From Balanoglossus misakiensis (Eukaryota > Hemichordata): DNA of 64,000 bases. A program made the position numbers and the translations under genes. A model generated the notes under the pieces. The model was not told where the DNA came from. It saw only the letters and a program-made list of their open reading frames with translations, and did no database searches. Shown here in pieces: positions 11,643 to 23,031 of the stretch. The DNA lies in assembly GCA_040954595.2 (NCBI GenBank), contig CM082585.2, positions 2,604,001 to 2,668,000 of the forward strand, read 5' to 3'. How positions within the stretch are numbered: position 1 is the first letter of the stretch; every line of letters begins with the position of its first letter.

Positions 11643-12075
11643 CTGTGGGGAAAACACAAATATGATAAATTGTGTTTGAATGAATACATCTGAATTACAG
11701 TTGTCTTTGAGTGCACATTTGAAAATATACAACAAGAGAGCAATTTTGTGTGAAACTTAATAAATATCATCTGGCATATAACTTGGTTATATCATATGTT
11801 TATCTGTACCAGTACTGTAAACTGATTAACAAACAATGTAGTAACCACATTACATTTAATAAGCCAGTGTTCTGCAAGCCAAAAATATCACACATGAGAC
11901 AACAAACTCAAGTTTTTTAAATGTGTAATTTTGGAAAGTGCCTGATAACTTTTATTTATTATTTTTTTTACAAGGTGACTCGCTGTAATCTTTGCCACTT
12001 ACAACTTGTGTAAGCGCCCTTTTGAAATGACAAGCCATTTTGGCCTATCTCCTCCCCACTCAAAAAAAAACTTAC

Positions 12076-12195
12076 CTAAACAATTGACATGATCTGCACT
12101 CAGAGAGAAACCATCATCACCACAACTACAGCTGAATCCACCCTCTGCATTTAGACACCCTCCAGCACAAACAGAATCTGAACACTCATTCACAT
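12076..12195 (-). CDS. EGF exon 'c', copy 2
   Basis: A 120-bp phase-1 exon with TTTCAG acceptor and GTAAGT donor, encoding DVNEC to NCLG with six correctly spaced cysteines. It lacks the extra Asn of copies 1 and 3 and so is closest to the calcium-binding EGF consensus (D-x-N/D-E-C). It splices in phase with exon b at 11517-11642. Confidence 0.8.
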
Positions 12196-12368
12196 CTGAA
12201 ACTAAACTTTGAGTCTCTTTGTGGATTTGTAGAAATGATTTACAAACTGAGCTGTCAGGTCATGGCTGTTTGTGCTTTGGCATGTACACATATCCCAGAA
12301 TGCCCTACAGGGTTGGCAGTGAAATTGATAAACTCTTCACCTAAGATTTCAAACTCGTAGATCTAAAT

Positions 12369-12800
12369 AGATTCTCACACTCCTGGCATGCTGAGAGTGT
12401 GGGATCAGAGTGTGAGAACAAATCAATCCCACATTCTCACTGAATCGAAAGCTGTTTATGGCGCGATCGCTGATTGGATGACAAAGCGTTCTTTAATAAC
12501 GTGTGTTAAATGTTATCCTATGACGCGATACAAGAGTCATTTATTCAATGTTTTCAGATGAATTTGGCTAATTTGTGGCCGTATGAGAAATATAATCTCA
12601 TACATCAAGGACCTGGGATCATATTTCTCACACTCGTCATTGATATTTTGTCCCACATTCGCCTGCAGCTTGTTTGGGACAGAAAATCCTCAACACATGT
12701 GAGAAATATGATCCTAAGTCCTTGGGAGTGTGAGATTCCATAAATCTCACAACCTTAGGACCTGGGATAAGATTTCTCAGACGAGTTGGGGATATTTTTG
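12369..12800 (+). repeat. TGTGAGA hairpin element, copy 3
   Basis: Same family as 958-1330, between exons c and a. It contains the mirrored arms around 'gcctgcagcttgtttgggac'. Confidence 0.6.
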
Positions 12801-12849
12801 CTCGTGTTAGACAAAATATCGCTGCTGAGTGTACAACATCGCGTTAAGG

Positions 12850-13035
12850 ACACAATGGTCCCATTCAGGGATAACACAATAAAAAAGTCTACACCGGAGT
12901 ACATATACAGACAGACAGACACACACACATAGAGAAATCAACAGGCAAACACTGACTAAGCCATAAGCTGCCAATGGCATGTGTACTGTACACACAGCAA
13001 AAAGAACAGCTGGTCTCTTTAACAGTTAGCCAGTT
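12850..13035 (+). repeat. Dispersed repeat with (GACA)n core, copy 2
   Basis: Same repeat as 1398-1612 ('gtctacaccggagtacatat', GACA/CA run, 'ctgccaatggcatgtgtac'). It lies at the same spot in this cluster copy. Confidence 0.55.
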
Positions 13036-13253
13036 ATGTAAACATGCAGTTACCAATCACTGTTATTATTGACAAATTGCATCCAAGTCCAGACCCAGGC
13101 TTGAATACAATGTTTAAACAATAACAACATTGCTTACCTAGCTTCACCGAGCTGAACAAGAAATGATGGGTGACACCCAGAATAATATTGAATACAAATT
13201 CAAAAGTTACAGATACAGGACCTTTCGTTGCCCACATATTGTGCTGGTCTTAC

Positions 13254-13370
13254 CTGTACACTCTCCATTGACCAATCAATATCCCACAACACAAGTGCAA
13301 TAAAAAGAGCCTGCTGTATTCACACACTGGCCTTCACAAAGATCTGCTCTCTCCATACATTCATTGACAT
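13254..13370 (-). pseudogene. EGF exon 'a', copy 2, with in-frame TGA
   Basis: A 117-bp phase-1 exon with good TTTCAG acceptor and GTAAGA donor. The reading begins DVNECMERADLC and continues through a canonical six-cysteine EGF pattern, except that a TGA stop lies after 'VVGY', where the consensus has a residue before 'LVNGEC'. Frame, length and splice sites are otherwise intact. The same stop is in the 1.8 and 18.5 kb copies. Either the exon was dead before duplication or it is skipped; readthrough is possible but unsupported. Confidence 0.8.
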
Positions 13371-13761
13371 CTGAAATCAAAGATAGTTTATTATTTTTAA
13401 TTTTATTATTATTTATTTCCTGACAAACATAATACACATACATCTCAGCGCATTTTCTACAGAAAATAATAAAATTAGAAAACAAGTGAAAGCTTAAAGG
13501 ATAATAAATTACACTTAAAAACACGAAACAAACCAAAGAGTTCTGAAAGACAGTCCCTATTAACCAAAAAAGCAATGGAATGAAATAGAAAGTACTGAAT
13601 AAAAAGACGAGTCTTTAAACCCCTTTGAAAACTGTCAATAGATCCAGCATTGCAGATAGAAGGTGCACAAACACTGAATCCTCTTTAGCCATATGCCTTG
13701 TTAAGTTTTGAAATGATCATTCATGGTGATGAGTTATCAAGAATATACCCATTAAAAATTA

Positions 13762-14313
13762 GGGTAAGCCTAATTCAAGATTCACGTTTCAAGTTTCACG
13801 TTTCACGTTCCACAGCCCAAGATTCATATTCTGATTCAGATTCGAGTCTTGTCACATCCTTTCGCCATCTACATTGCTTTCACTTGATTCAGAATATAGG
13901 AATTAGTCCTTTGCTTAAGTTATCGGTTGTAAAATATACCTAAACCTATCAATTATATCAGAATTACGCTTAAAAGTATCTGTGAATACCAAGATTTCCG
14001 GCCATGGTGCGATCTCAGGCCTAGGGTCATTCATGTGTTAGAAAATAATAAATAGGGTGCATCTCTCTTTGAAAAATGTTGTTGAAACTGAACTTGACGA
14101 GATACCCGACAATGACGTCACGCGATAATCGAACAGAATATTTGGGGAACCTTGCTTGGGCGGGGATCGAGGACAATAAACAATCGTTCACACCCCTGGT
14201 TACGGCAGCATAAACATATTAGACAAGACTGGAATCTGAATCAGAATATGAATCTTGGGCTGTGGAACATGAAACGTGAATCTTGAAACGTGAATCTTGA
14301 ATTAGGCTTACCC
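13762..14313. mobile_element. MULE-like mini-element with 9-bp target duplication
   Basis: A 552-bp element flanked by TAAAAATTA on both sides (13753-13761 and 14314-14322). Its ends are about 92-bp inverted repeats beginning GGGTAAGCC (13762-13853 and 14222-14313) that differ at about three positions. Subterminal 'ttcacgtttca' units are repeated. A 9-bp duplication with long inverted repeats is typical of Mutator-like elements. It has no transposase. A second copy at the equivalent site (18940 and 30949) is split by the large nest. Confidence 0.85.
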
Positions 14314-14981
14314 TAAAAATTATTGTACCCCTCGGAGAAGCATTTTTAATGTCTTTAAAATGAGATGAAAACTATATGAATTTTCTAAGTGAATATTTAT
14401 TCTTTGCTGTGGTAATTTATTTAGCTATAGGTCAATAAATTATGTTAATTTGATTGAGTTATGCATATAAGTAGTGAAAATACATTGTACTTGTGCATAA
14501 ATATATCAGACAGTCTTATAGTATAGTGTGAGGTTGATCACACATATACTTAACCACATATTTCTTGATCAATTAATTGTTTTTACGTCAAAGTCCTCAA
14601 TATCCATGGCAATCTCAGAATCTAGGAATTTTAACACTCTCTATCATTCTCATTTTAACAAAATCCCCTGAAACTCGTGTACCCTGTCAGCAAAACTTTG
14701 TCTGATTTTTAAAACAACAGATTAATTTTTCACCCTTGCAAACAAATTTTCAAAGATAAGTTTTCACATTTGTTAATTTGTTTATATTATGCATAATTAT
14801 AAATGGAAAAATTCTGAGATACAATTTCAACAAACATGTGTTCAGTACGAGTGTGCGGTTGATTTCAAATTTTAAAATGTGTGCAATGGACAGACAGGAT
14901 GCATGTTTTATTGTAACCATAGCAATATACAATCCCCAAACAGTGTAGCCACAGAAGAGATCAATATCCACAGTTACATAC

Positions 14982-15104
14982 CTGCACATGCATGGCCATC
15001 CTCCAGCACATTGAAGCCTTGTCTGCAAGCGCAGCAATAACTACCATGGGTATTCTGACAATAGTGTTGACACGCATTTCCACAACTGTGACATTTATTC
15101 ATAT
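14982..15104 (-). CDS. EGF exon 'd', copy 3
   Basis: Near-identical to exon d at 5184-5306: 123 bp, CCTCCAG acceptor, GTATGT donor, DMNKC start, GHACAG end, and the same two extra cysteines. It belongs to the ~9.8 kb duplicate that also carries the damaged exon b and an intact exon c. Confidence 0.7.
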
Positions 15105-16223
15105 CTGGAGGGTAAGAAGAAATTCGAAATAATTTACAAGCATTACATTATTCAAGATAAGCCTACTCTTAACTACTGGAATCTCACACCAAAGACAACT
15201 GGGCTCAGATTATAACAAGATGGGGATAATTTGTCTCAATTTGATCATTTGAGACAACATATCCCCAAACTTATGTATTGTCGATGTAACATTATAACAT
15301 AGTTATATCACTATCAGGCATTTGTGTCCTACAGTCAGGGGGTTTTAGACACCTGCAGTCATTTCAATGGCGTTGGTTTGAATCCCACCAGTGCCAGAAG
15401 TGTGAGATGGTCAACTGGACTTGAACTTAATTTCTAAGTCTACGCGCTGCATGTACCAACTAAGGCCTACACAGTGGCTTCTGAATTGAAGAGACCTCGA
15501 AAACACGTGCACTCACTTTTATAGGAGTAAACAGGTGTTAAAATAACATGTAAATTTTAGAATATTTTGTTTAATAGGAATTGTATTCAAATTCTATTTC
15601 TGAGTCTTACACAGTGATGACCTTTTGTCATGCATTGATGTGATGCAACCACTCACTAATGCCACACTCTGTACAAATATACATGTTAACCTGAAAACTG
15701 ACTTCTTCCAACGGTGAAGCAAGTCAGAATTTTGAGGCTGGGAATCATCTACGTAGTGCCCAGAGTCAATACTGTCACAGTAGTCCATTTCTTTATGTAC
15801 CAAATTGTAACAAAACATTGCTATGCATTCATGTTATCATGATCTATGACATTAATCAGCAATGTTCTATCGTGTTAATTTATTCCTTGTAGTGATATCA
15901 TATGCCTTTTTCATAAAGAGGGTGCCCTTCCAAGACGCAAACATGAGGCCAGTTGGTCAAAGAGTAAAAACTTTGTCTTGTGTATCAACACTATAGTTGG
16001 GACAGATTTTCGACAGCCACATTTTATTGTAAGGTCAGTTTTACACGCAACTTGTATCATGTATACAACAAAGTAGATGAGCTCGAGCAGTACTCTGTAA
16101 CCAACTGGCCTCCTTTTTCACATTGTCTGCTTGGAGATGACACCTTATTTTGGAAGTGTGCCCTCTTTATGAAAAATTTTATGATTGTGTTACACGTATT
16201 ACAGACAGAAAACAACACAAGTG

Positions 16224-16409
16224 CAGTCAAACCTGTCCATTATGGCTAGTAAAGGGACTTTCCTAAACTGGCCTTTATAGACAGGTGGCCATTATACCTG
16301 GTAGAAAAGTCAATTAATGTAGATATAAATTACACAGGGACTAGAATAAAGTGGGCACTATATAGAGGTGGCTGTTTAATAGAGGTGGCCAGTCACAGAG
16401 GTTTGACTG
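16224..16409 (+). mobile_element. CAGTCAAACC mini-element, copy 3
   Basis: Same structure as 6430-6615, at the equivalent position upstream of exon b. Confidence 0.6.
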
Positions 16410-16558
16410 TATGTTGATTTGTGTCATGAATAATAGACATTTACCAATTATTGAGTGTACAATGTGTAATTTCAGTGTCACATATACATGTACATGTATT
16501 GGACACTTACATTGCACAAACACCTACATCTTACTTTCTCCCAATTGTAGATACTCAC

Positions 16559-16663
16559 CAACACATGTTTGTTGATTTCTGTGCAACTTAAATCCTGGTC
16601 TGCAACCACACTGGTAACTGGTTGGTGTGTTGTAACATGCTTGTTGGCATGGTGACCAACCAG
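16559..16663 (-). pseudogene. EGF exon 'b', copy 3 (5' end deleted)
   Basis: Carries the same loss of acceptor and first codons as 6765-6869. The donor GTGAGT and the CGCRPGF core remain. Confidence 0.7.
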
Positions 16664-17088
16664 CTTGAAAACACAAATATGATACATTGTGTTTGAATGA
16701 ATACATCTGAATTACATGTACAGTTGGCTTTGAAAAAAATATACGACAAGAGAGCAAAATTGTGTGAAACTTAATAAATATCACCTGGCATATAACTTGG
16801 TCATATCATATGTTTATATGTACCAGTACTGTATACTGATAAACAAACAATGTAGTAACCACATTAGACGCTAGTGTTTTGTTAGCCAAAAATATCACAC
16901 ACGAGACAACAAACTCATTTTTTTCTAAATGTGTAACTTTGGAAAGTGCCTGATAACTTTTATTTATAATTTTTTTACATGGTGACTCGCTGTAATCTTT
17001 GCCTCTTACAACTTGTGTAAGCGCCCTTTTGAGGCAGGAAATTCCAAGCCATTGTTGGCCTATCCTCTCCCCACTCAAAAAAACTTAC

Positions 17089-17211
17089 CTAAACAATTGA
17101 CATGATCTGCACTCAGAGAGAAACCATCATCACCACAACTACAGCTGAATCCACCCTCTGCATTGAGACAACCTCCAGCACAAACAGAATCTGAACACTC
17201 ATTATTCACAT
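17089..17211 (-). CDS. EGF exon 'c', copy 3
   Basis: A 123-bp phase-1 exon with the same six cysteines and extra Asn as the copy at 7297-7419. TTTTCAG acceptor and GTAAGT donor are intact. Confidence 0.75.
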
Positions 17212-17525
17212 CTGAAAATAGAGAACAAAACATCCATTGTAATTATTCAAGACAATACCAATCCTCCCTTCCTTTAAAAATTTCCCTAATGTGAACAAAT
17301 TCACATGGCTTTGAAATAAAGTATTAACAGTGATACTTCTAATATTTCTAACCGACACAACATTTCTAAACTTTGAGTCTCTTTGTGGATTTGTAGAAAT
17401 GATCTACAAACTGAGCTGTCAGGTCATAACTGTTTGTGCTTTGGCATGAACACATATCCCAGAATGCCCTACAGGGTTGGCAGTGAAATTGATAAACTCT
17501 TCACCTAAGATTTCAAACTCGTAAT

Positions 17526-17965
17526 AGATTCTCACACTCCTGGCATGCTGAGAGTGTTGGATCAGAGTGTGAGAACAAATCAATCCCACATTCTCACTGA
17601 ATCGAGAGCTGTATATGATGCGATCGCTGATTGGATGACAAAGAGTTCTTTAACAACATGTGCTAAATGTTAGCCAATGACGTGATACAGAATCTACACT
17701 GTACCAGATGACAGTTCAAGAGTCATTTATTTAACGAATTTGGCTAATTTGTAGCCGTGTGAGAAATATAATCTCATACACCAAGGACACAGGATCATAT
17801 TTCTCACACTCGTCATTGATATTTTGTCCCACATTCGCCTGCAGCTTGTTTGGGACAGAAAATCCTCAACACATGTGAGAAATATGATCCTACGTCCTTG
17901 GGAGTGTGAGATTCTATTAGTCTCACAACCTTAGGACCTGGGATAAGATTTCTCAGACGAGTTTG
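17526..17965 (+). repeat. TGTGAGA hairpin element, copy 4
   Basis: Same family as 958-1330, again between exons c and a. Confidence 0.6.
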
Positions 17966-18029
17966 GGATATTTTTGCTCGTGTTAGACAAAATATCGCTG
18001 CTGAGTGTAAAACATCGCGTTAAAGACAT

Positions 18030-18205
18030 AGGCGGGTCCCATTCAGGGATAACACAATAAAAAAGTCTACACCGGAGTACATATACAGACAGACAGACAC
18101 ACACACATAGAGAAATCAACAGGCAAACACTGACTAAGCCATAAGCTGCCAATGGCATGTGTACTGTACACACACCAAATAGAACAGCTGGTCTTTTTAA
18201 CAGTT
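18030..18205 (+). repeat. Dispersed repeat with (GACA)n core, copy 3
   Basis: Same repeat as 1398-1612 and 12850-13035, adjoining the hairpin element. Confidence 0.55.
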
Positions 18206-18431
18206 AGCCAGTTATGTAAACATGCAGTTACCAATCACTCTTATTATTGACAAATTGCATCCATGTCCAGACCCAGGCTTGAATACAATGTTTAAACAAT
18301 AACAACATTGCTTACCTAGCTTCACCGAGCTGAACAAGAAATGATGGGTGACACCCAGAATAATATTGAATAAAAATTCAAAAGTTACAGATACAGGACC
18401 TTTCGTTGCCCACATATTGTGCTGGTCTTAC

Positions 18432-18548
18432 CTGTACACTCTCCATTGACCAATCAATATCCCACAACACAAGTGCAATAAAAAGAGCCTGCTGTATTCA
18501 CACACTGGCCTTCACAAAGATCTGCTCTCTCCATACATTCATTGACAT
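18432..18548 (-). pseudogene. EGF exon 'a', copy 3, with in-frame TGA
   Basis: Essentially the same exon as 13254-13370: 117 bp, phase 1, intact splice sites, six EGF cysteines, and the shared TGA after 'VVGY'. The exon upstream in transcript order would be d at 31620-31738, so the intervening intron holds the whole 12 kb nest. Confidence 0.8.
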
Positions 18549-18939
18549 CTGAAATCAAAGATAGTTTATTATTTTTAATTTTATTATTATTTATTTCCTG
18601 ACAAACATAATACACATACATCTCAGTGCATTTTCTACAGAAAATAATAAAATTAGAAAACAAGTGAAAGCTTAAAGGATAATAAATTACACTTAAAAAC
18701 ACGAAACAAACCAAAGAGTTCTGAAAGACAGTCCCTATTAACCAAAAAAGCAATGGAATGAAATAGAAAGTACTGAATAAAAAGACGAGTCATTAAACCC
18801 CTTTGAAAACTGTCAATAGATCCAGCATAGCAGATAGAAGGTGCACAAACACTGAATCCTCTTTAGCCATATGCCTTGTTAAGTTTTGAAATGATCATTC
18901 ATGGTGATGAGTTATCAAGAATATACCCATTAAAAATTA

Positions 18940-19052
18940 GGGTAAGCCTAATTCAACATTCACGTTTCAAGTTTCACGTTTTACGTTCCACAGCCCAAGA
19001 TTCATATTCTGATTCAGATTCGAGTCTTGTCACGTCCTTTCGCCATCTACAT
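18940..19052. mobile_element. MULE-like mini-element copy 2, left part
   Basis: Begins GGGTAAGCC after the target duplication TAAAAATTA (18931-18939). It matches 13762-13874 up to 'cgccatctacat', where it is interrupted. The remaining part resumes at 30509. Confidence 0.85.
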
Positions 19053-20387
19053 CCCTTACCAAACCTGCTGATCTGCAGAGAGCTGCTGCAGCTCTGATTT
19101 AGAGCTGTGTCAGCTATCCACAGCTCATCTGCAGGTCTGCAATGGTTGTTCTGAGCTGTCATTTGTTGGCAGCAGACCAAATTCTCTTTCACAGCTTTTT
19201 TAGAACATTGTGTAGACAAACGGCAGCTCTACGCAGTTAACTCACAGCTCTAAAACAGCAGGGAACAATGCCTTCTGTAAATTTCAATATGATAAGACTT
19301 TCTGCAGCTCAGACAAGTGCAAAAGCCAGTACACCGCAGCTCCCGTACTGCAAAATGAAGTGTTGGTGTATGTAATATTGCATGAAGGCCTTTATCTATA
19401 TATTAAGTATAGTAATTCATGACTTGTAAAATGTATCTTTCCAGATAATGCATTAATTGACATAGTTGATTTTTTAAATAACTTTTACATGTTAGTTGAT
19501 GAAATAATCATATCCTCTGTTGAAGTTGGAAAAATTCTGAAGTTGGAAAATTTCAGAATATATTTTTTTTCTGAATAATTAACACTTCCCCAATAAAAAG
19601 CATTTTTTTGTAATTTTGTACTGCAATATCACTCAAAATCAAGTTCTCACTCTTTCTTTAGAGATCACGATTTTAATACAAATTTTCCACAATTTATTTA
19701 TATTTATTCACCGCAATCTACAACCCTTGCAAGTTTTACTGGCCGAAGTACAATACTTGACTTTTGACCCTGGACGCATTACCATACGTAACCAGATTGG
19801 TCCATTCATAAAACGTCATTGAACAGTCATACTTAGTGAGTCCACAGCGTAGACACGGAAGTCAATGTCGGAAAGCCATTTCGACGCAGTTTTGACAAAA
19901 TTTGTGAAAACCTTTCGCTGTTCCGACTACTTTATGCGTCAGAGATGACGTGCGGATATCAAAACACGCAAGATCATGACAAGGGAGGTCAGTCACGTAC
20001 GTTCATCGAGCGCATCGGTCGACGCGGTCATCACAATGTGGCCGCCATTCTCGATGTCAGTAAACGCAGTCGCATTCAAACACATCGCGTTTTGATATGA
20101 TCCGGACGATTGTAAGTACCAAAGGTGTTTTGAACCAACACCTACTCCTGTGGTGCATCCATTGATAGCTGTTGATTTGCCCGTACTCATTACAAGAAAT
20201 CTTGATCGCCATTCAAGTACGACGATGCGTGGACGTGCATCCGCGAAAATGGTTCATTCAAAATGGCGTGGACATTGCATGTACGTTGCATAATAATACC
20301 GTTCCCGTACAGAAAGGTGCAGCAGCATGCCTCGGATATCTTTATTATTGCCGTGAAACCACTGACTATATTCTGATCACAGTGACC

Positions 20388-20453
20388 ACATAACTACGGC
20401 AAACAATGTGTTGGGGGTCAACGGTCAATCTTTATTGACAACACTAATCCGCC
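20388..20453 (-). repeat. Ngaro terminal repeat B2
   Basis: 66 bp identical to 20655-20720 (word 'gtgttgggggtcaacggtca'). Outermost 3' repeat of the element. Confidence 0.85.
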
Positions 20454-20477
20454 CCAAAGGGGAGGGAAAAGAGAAGA

Positions 20478-20646
20478 AAAGAAAATTTTTACAAACACAC
20501 ACTGGCGGGAAGGAGGGTTTCTCGGCGACAACAGCTATGAGAAGATGCTGGTCAAGTGACACAGCCTCGTACCAGGACACAGCCTCGTACCAGGACCCAG
20601 CCTCGTACCCGCATAAAATACCAATAAACAGAGTCTATTGTACACT
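20478..20646 (-). repeat. Ngaro internal repeat A2
   Basis: A direct copy of A1 (30274-30424), lying between B1 and B2. It has one additional 18-bp unit of the internal 'cctcgtaccaggacacag' tandem motif. Confidence 0.85.
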
Positions 20647-20654
20647 TTATGCTA

Positions 20655-20720
20655 ACATAACTACGGCAAACAATGTGTTGGGGGTCAACGGTCAATCTTT
20701 ATTGACAACACTAATCCGCC
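20655..20720 (-). repeat. Ngaro repeat B1
   Basis: 66-bp direct copy of B2, immediately 3' of the recombinase gene in element orientation. Confidence 0.85.
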
Positions 20721-20786
20721 AAACCCCCAACACCGGAAAAGTTACTTTTCCACCTTTTTTTTTTTTTTGTCGTCTAGCCACACTAA

Positions 20787-21776
20787 CTACATTGACATGG
20801 CAACTGACATGGCTCTAACCATTTTTTGCTTAGTCTCGGATCTAAAGAAAATATACTTTTCGAATGCGTTTGACTTCCAATCCCCTTGTTGTTTGATCAG
20901 CAAGGGGGGAATTCCAATACTGAAGGCAAAGGATGCCCCACCCCTCCGAAATGAATGCCCTGAATACTGCTTTGGATCATAACCTGCTGCTTGCAGCACA
21001 AGGCTAAGTAATTGCACAAATTTGCCATGTGTGAGACACTGGAGGCCACAAGTTTTACCAGTCGTACAATACATGAAAAGGGGATCACCCGGTTTTGCTG
21101 AGCTTGTGTGGGACAACATAGCATGTAAAGCTGCTACTGGGCAGAGGGGGGAGCCGGGCACCCTGGGGATGTGTATCTGGAGGACCCGTTGGCCAAACTG
21201 AATTGTTTTTGAGTGCCTGATGGTTAGTACAGCGCCTTCTGGGGTAAAACTCACATCTTCCTTACACAATGATTTCCCACGCACATGATGATCTGCAGAT
21301 TTGTTGAGAAGGGTTGATTTTCTGGCAAATGTAACAAATGCAACAATACAAGTGCACCAAAAAGCAATGTTTATAGGAATGGACAGATCCAACTGGGCAT
21401 GAATGGCCCTCAGAATATCAAGTGTGATAGGTAATTTCTGAGCTGGAGGGCAGCCCTTGGCCCTCTGAATACCGCGTTTAACCATATTTAAAAACCAGTT
21501 CTTGTCCATGGGGTTTGGAAGCCCCACCTCCTCATGCATAATACGAATAACATTTAGGTAACTAAGGATACTAGAAGGTTTAAGTGTTCTGGCTAAAAAG
21601 GCTGCATACCTGCAGATTGTTAGAGTGTCTGCTGGCACAGGTCTTAACTCAAAATAAAGGCAAAAACACAGGAATGTATCACGGTGAGTCTTATATGCTT
21701 TCTTTGTTGATTCGGCATAGGCTGACCGTTTGTAAGCCGTCATCTCTTGGTCCAGTAAGTCCATTTGGTCCTGCAA
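20787..21776 (-). CDS. Tyrosine recombinase of Ngaro element
   Basis: A 329-residue reading of the phage-integrase (tyrosine recombinase) family, used by DIRS-order retrotransposons to insert circular cDNA. It has an N-terminal core-binding (SAM-like) region at residues ~10-100 with 'YAESTKKAYKTH', then the catalytic domain. Catalytic positions are visible: the first Arg in 'FARKSTLL', the HxxR pair in 'GHSFRRGGA', Trp in 'GDWKSN' and the nucleophile Tyr in 'FEKYIFF'. No stops or shifts. The frame opens at a TTG. The conserved protein probably begins through splicing: 'TTACAG' ends at 21782, and joining to the donor after 27729 keeps this frame continuous with the RT ORF. A separate start is the alternative. 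Confidence 0.85.
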   Translation of the reverse strand: MQDQMDLLDQEMTAYKRSAYAESTKKAYKTHRDTFLCFCLYFELRPVPADTLTICRYAAFLARTLKPSSILSYLNVIRIMHEEVGLPNPMDKNWFLNMVKRGIQRAKGCPPAQKLPITLDILRAIHAQLDLSIPINIAFWCTCIVAFVTFARKSTLLNKSADHHVRGKSLCKEDVSFTPEGAVLTIRHSKTIQFGQRVLQIHIPRVPGSPLCPVAALHAMLSHTSSAKPGDPLFMYCTTGKTCGLQCLTHGKFVQLLSLVLQAAGYDPKQYSGHSFRRGGASFAFSIGIPPLLIKQQGDWKSNAFEKYIFFRSETKQKMVRAMSVAMSM

Positions 21777-21955
21777 AGGCCCTGTAAGAGCAATTGGTAA
21801 GAGTCATAGGTCATATTACCAGGGTACCAATCACCCACTTGAGTAATAATAATAATGCATTTATTCAGTACTATTGGCCACCAGCCATATTGTACATATC
21901 AAAAAAGAGAATATCAAAATTTACAGTCGCTTGAGGGTTCGTTCCTCGTACAGTT

Positions 21956-22237
21956 TTACTCTTGATCATCATCCAGGAGTTTATGTCGCTGTTTAAAAGC
22001 ATAAAAGATATATCTGGCAAGATTTTGTACTGTGTATGGTTTGTTTGACTGAAGTAATAAAGTAAATTTCCACTCATGGGGTGTGTCATAGAAGAATTTT
22101 GGAATAAATCTCTCTCTAATACACTGATATACTGGGCATACCAATAAAAAATGGAACTCATCTTCTACAGAATCACAAGATTGAAATTCGACAAAGTCTT
22201 TGTTCGCGTGGAACCCCATGTTTTCTTCCCTGTTCAA
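21956..22237 (-). pseudogene. LINE ORF2 C-terminal Cys motif, frame-shifted
   Basis: Encodes the end of ORF2: 'CDSVEDEFHFLLVCPVY', then a hydrophobic/basic tail, matching the fragment at 522-722. It is in a different frame from 22173-23087, so a small indel near 22.2 kb broke the ORF. Confidence 0.7.
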
Positions 22238-23031
22238 TATTTAAATTGTGTGATGATAATCTAAAACGAGACAAAGCATATCTATAGACTGTGTCTGAAA
22301 TACATTCTAAATATTTCTCACATGAAAACTTATTTTTAAACATACAGTAAGTACTCAGTTTTGAACTACATCTTATTTCAGTTTGCCATTCCTGTATTGA
22401 AATGTCTTGACATCTTTGTTTGAACAGAGGTAAAAAGAAATCTCCATTTACTGAGTCTTGGAAAGCCCATATCTCAGCAAAACCATAATTACAGAGTAAA
22501 TTTTTCACAAACAGCCCCCAGCATTTATAACCTTTTTCAGCCCTATTATATTGGTATTTATAACAGTCTGTAACTATTTTTGGTGAGGTTGGATTAACAC
22601 ATTTGAACCAAAAACGTAATATTTGTATATAAATTTGTATGCGAATGGGATACCTTCCAAGTTCTCCCCGCACCGCTGAGTTTGTTGTATTTATACGTAC
22701 ACCCAAAAGAAACTTACAAAATCTATGATGAATCTTTTCCACATCTACACAATCATTGGTCCCCCAAATTGCACTGCCATAAAGAAGGACTGGCAATATT
22801 TTACAATCAAAAACTCTGAAAGCAATGTCTGGTTGTATTCCGTCAACTTTACAGAGGCTACTTTGTACTAAGTGAAGAGCTTTCCTGGCTTGTTCTGAAA
22901 TATATTTTTGAGCTTGAAACCAAATTCCAGAACTTGAAAATATTACACCCAGATAGTTATATTTAGAAACAACTTCTATCTTTTTCCCATTCAAAAACCA
23001 TTTTTCACATTTTTTCAAACTTCCAGCCTTA
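22173..23031 (-). pseudogene. LINE ORF2, region after the reverse transcriptase
   Basis: Continues ORF2 beyond the inserted element. 'KYNYLGVIFSSSG', 'LPVLLYGSAIWG' and 'FLLGVRINTTNSAV' are typical of the thumb/connection region of CR1/L2/Jockey-like ORF2. The open frame extends upstream to 23087 only because the inserted repeat happens to be open. The native sequence starts at 23031. Confidence 0.75.

Noticed and set aside
13254-13370. Reading the shared TGA in EGF exon 'a' as selenocysteine
   Set aside because: No reason to expect selenocysteine at this EGF position, no SECIS-like element could be shown, and sister exons b and d are also damaged.
19993-20190. 65-residue minus-strand frame in a CpG-rich patch, followed by a GTACGT-like donor
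   Set aside because: No recognisable domain, no downstream exon and no repeat-independent support. It could be a first exon of a captured gene, but the evidence is too thin.
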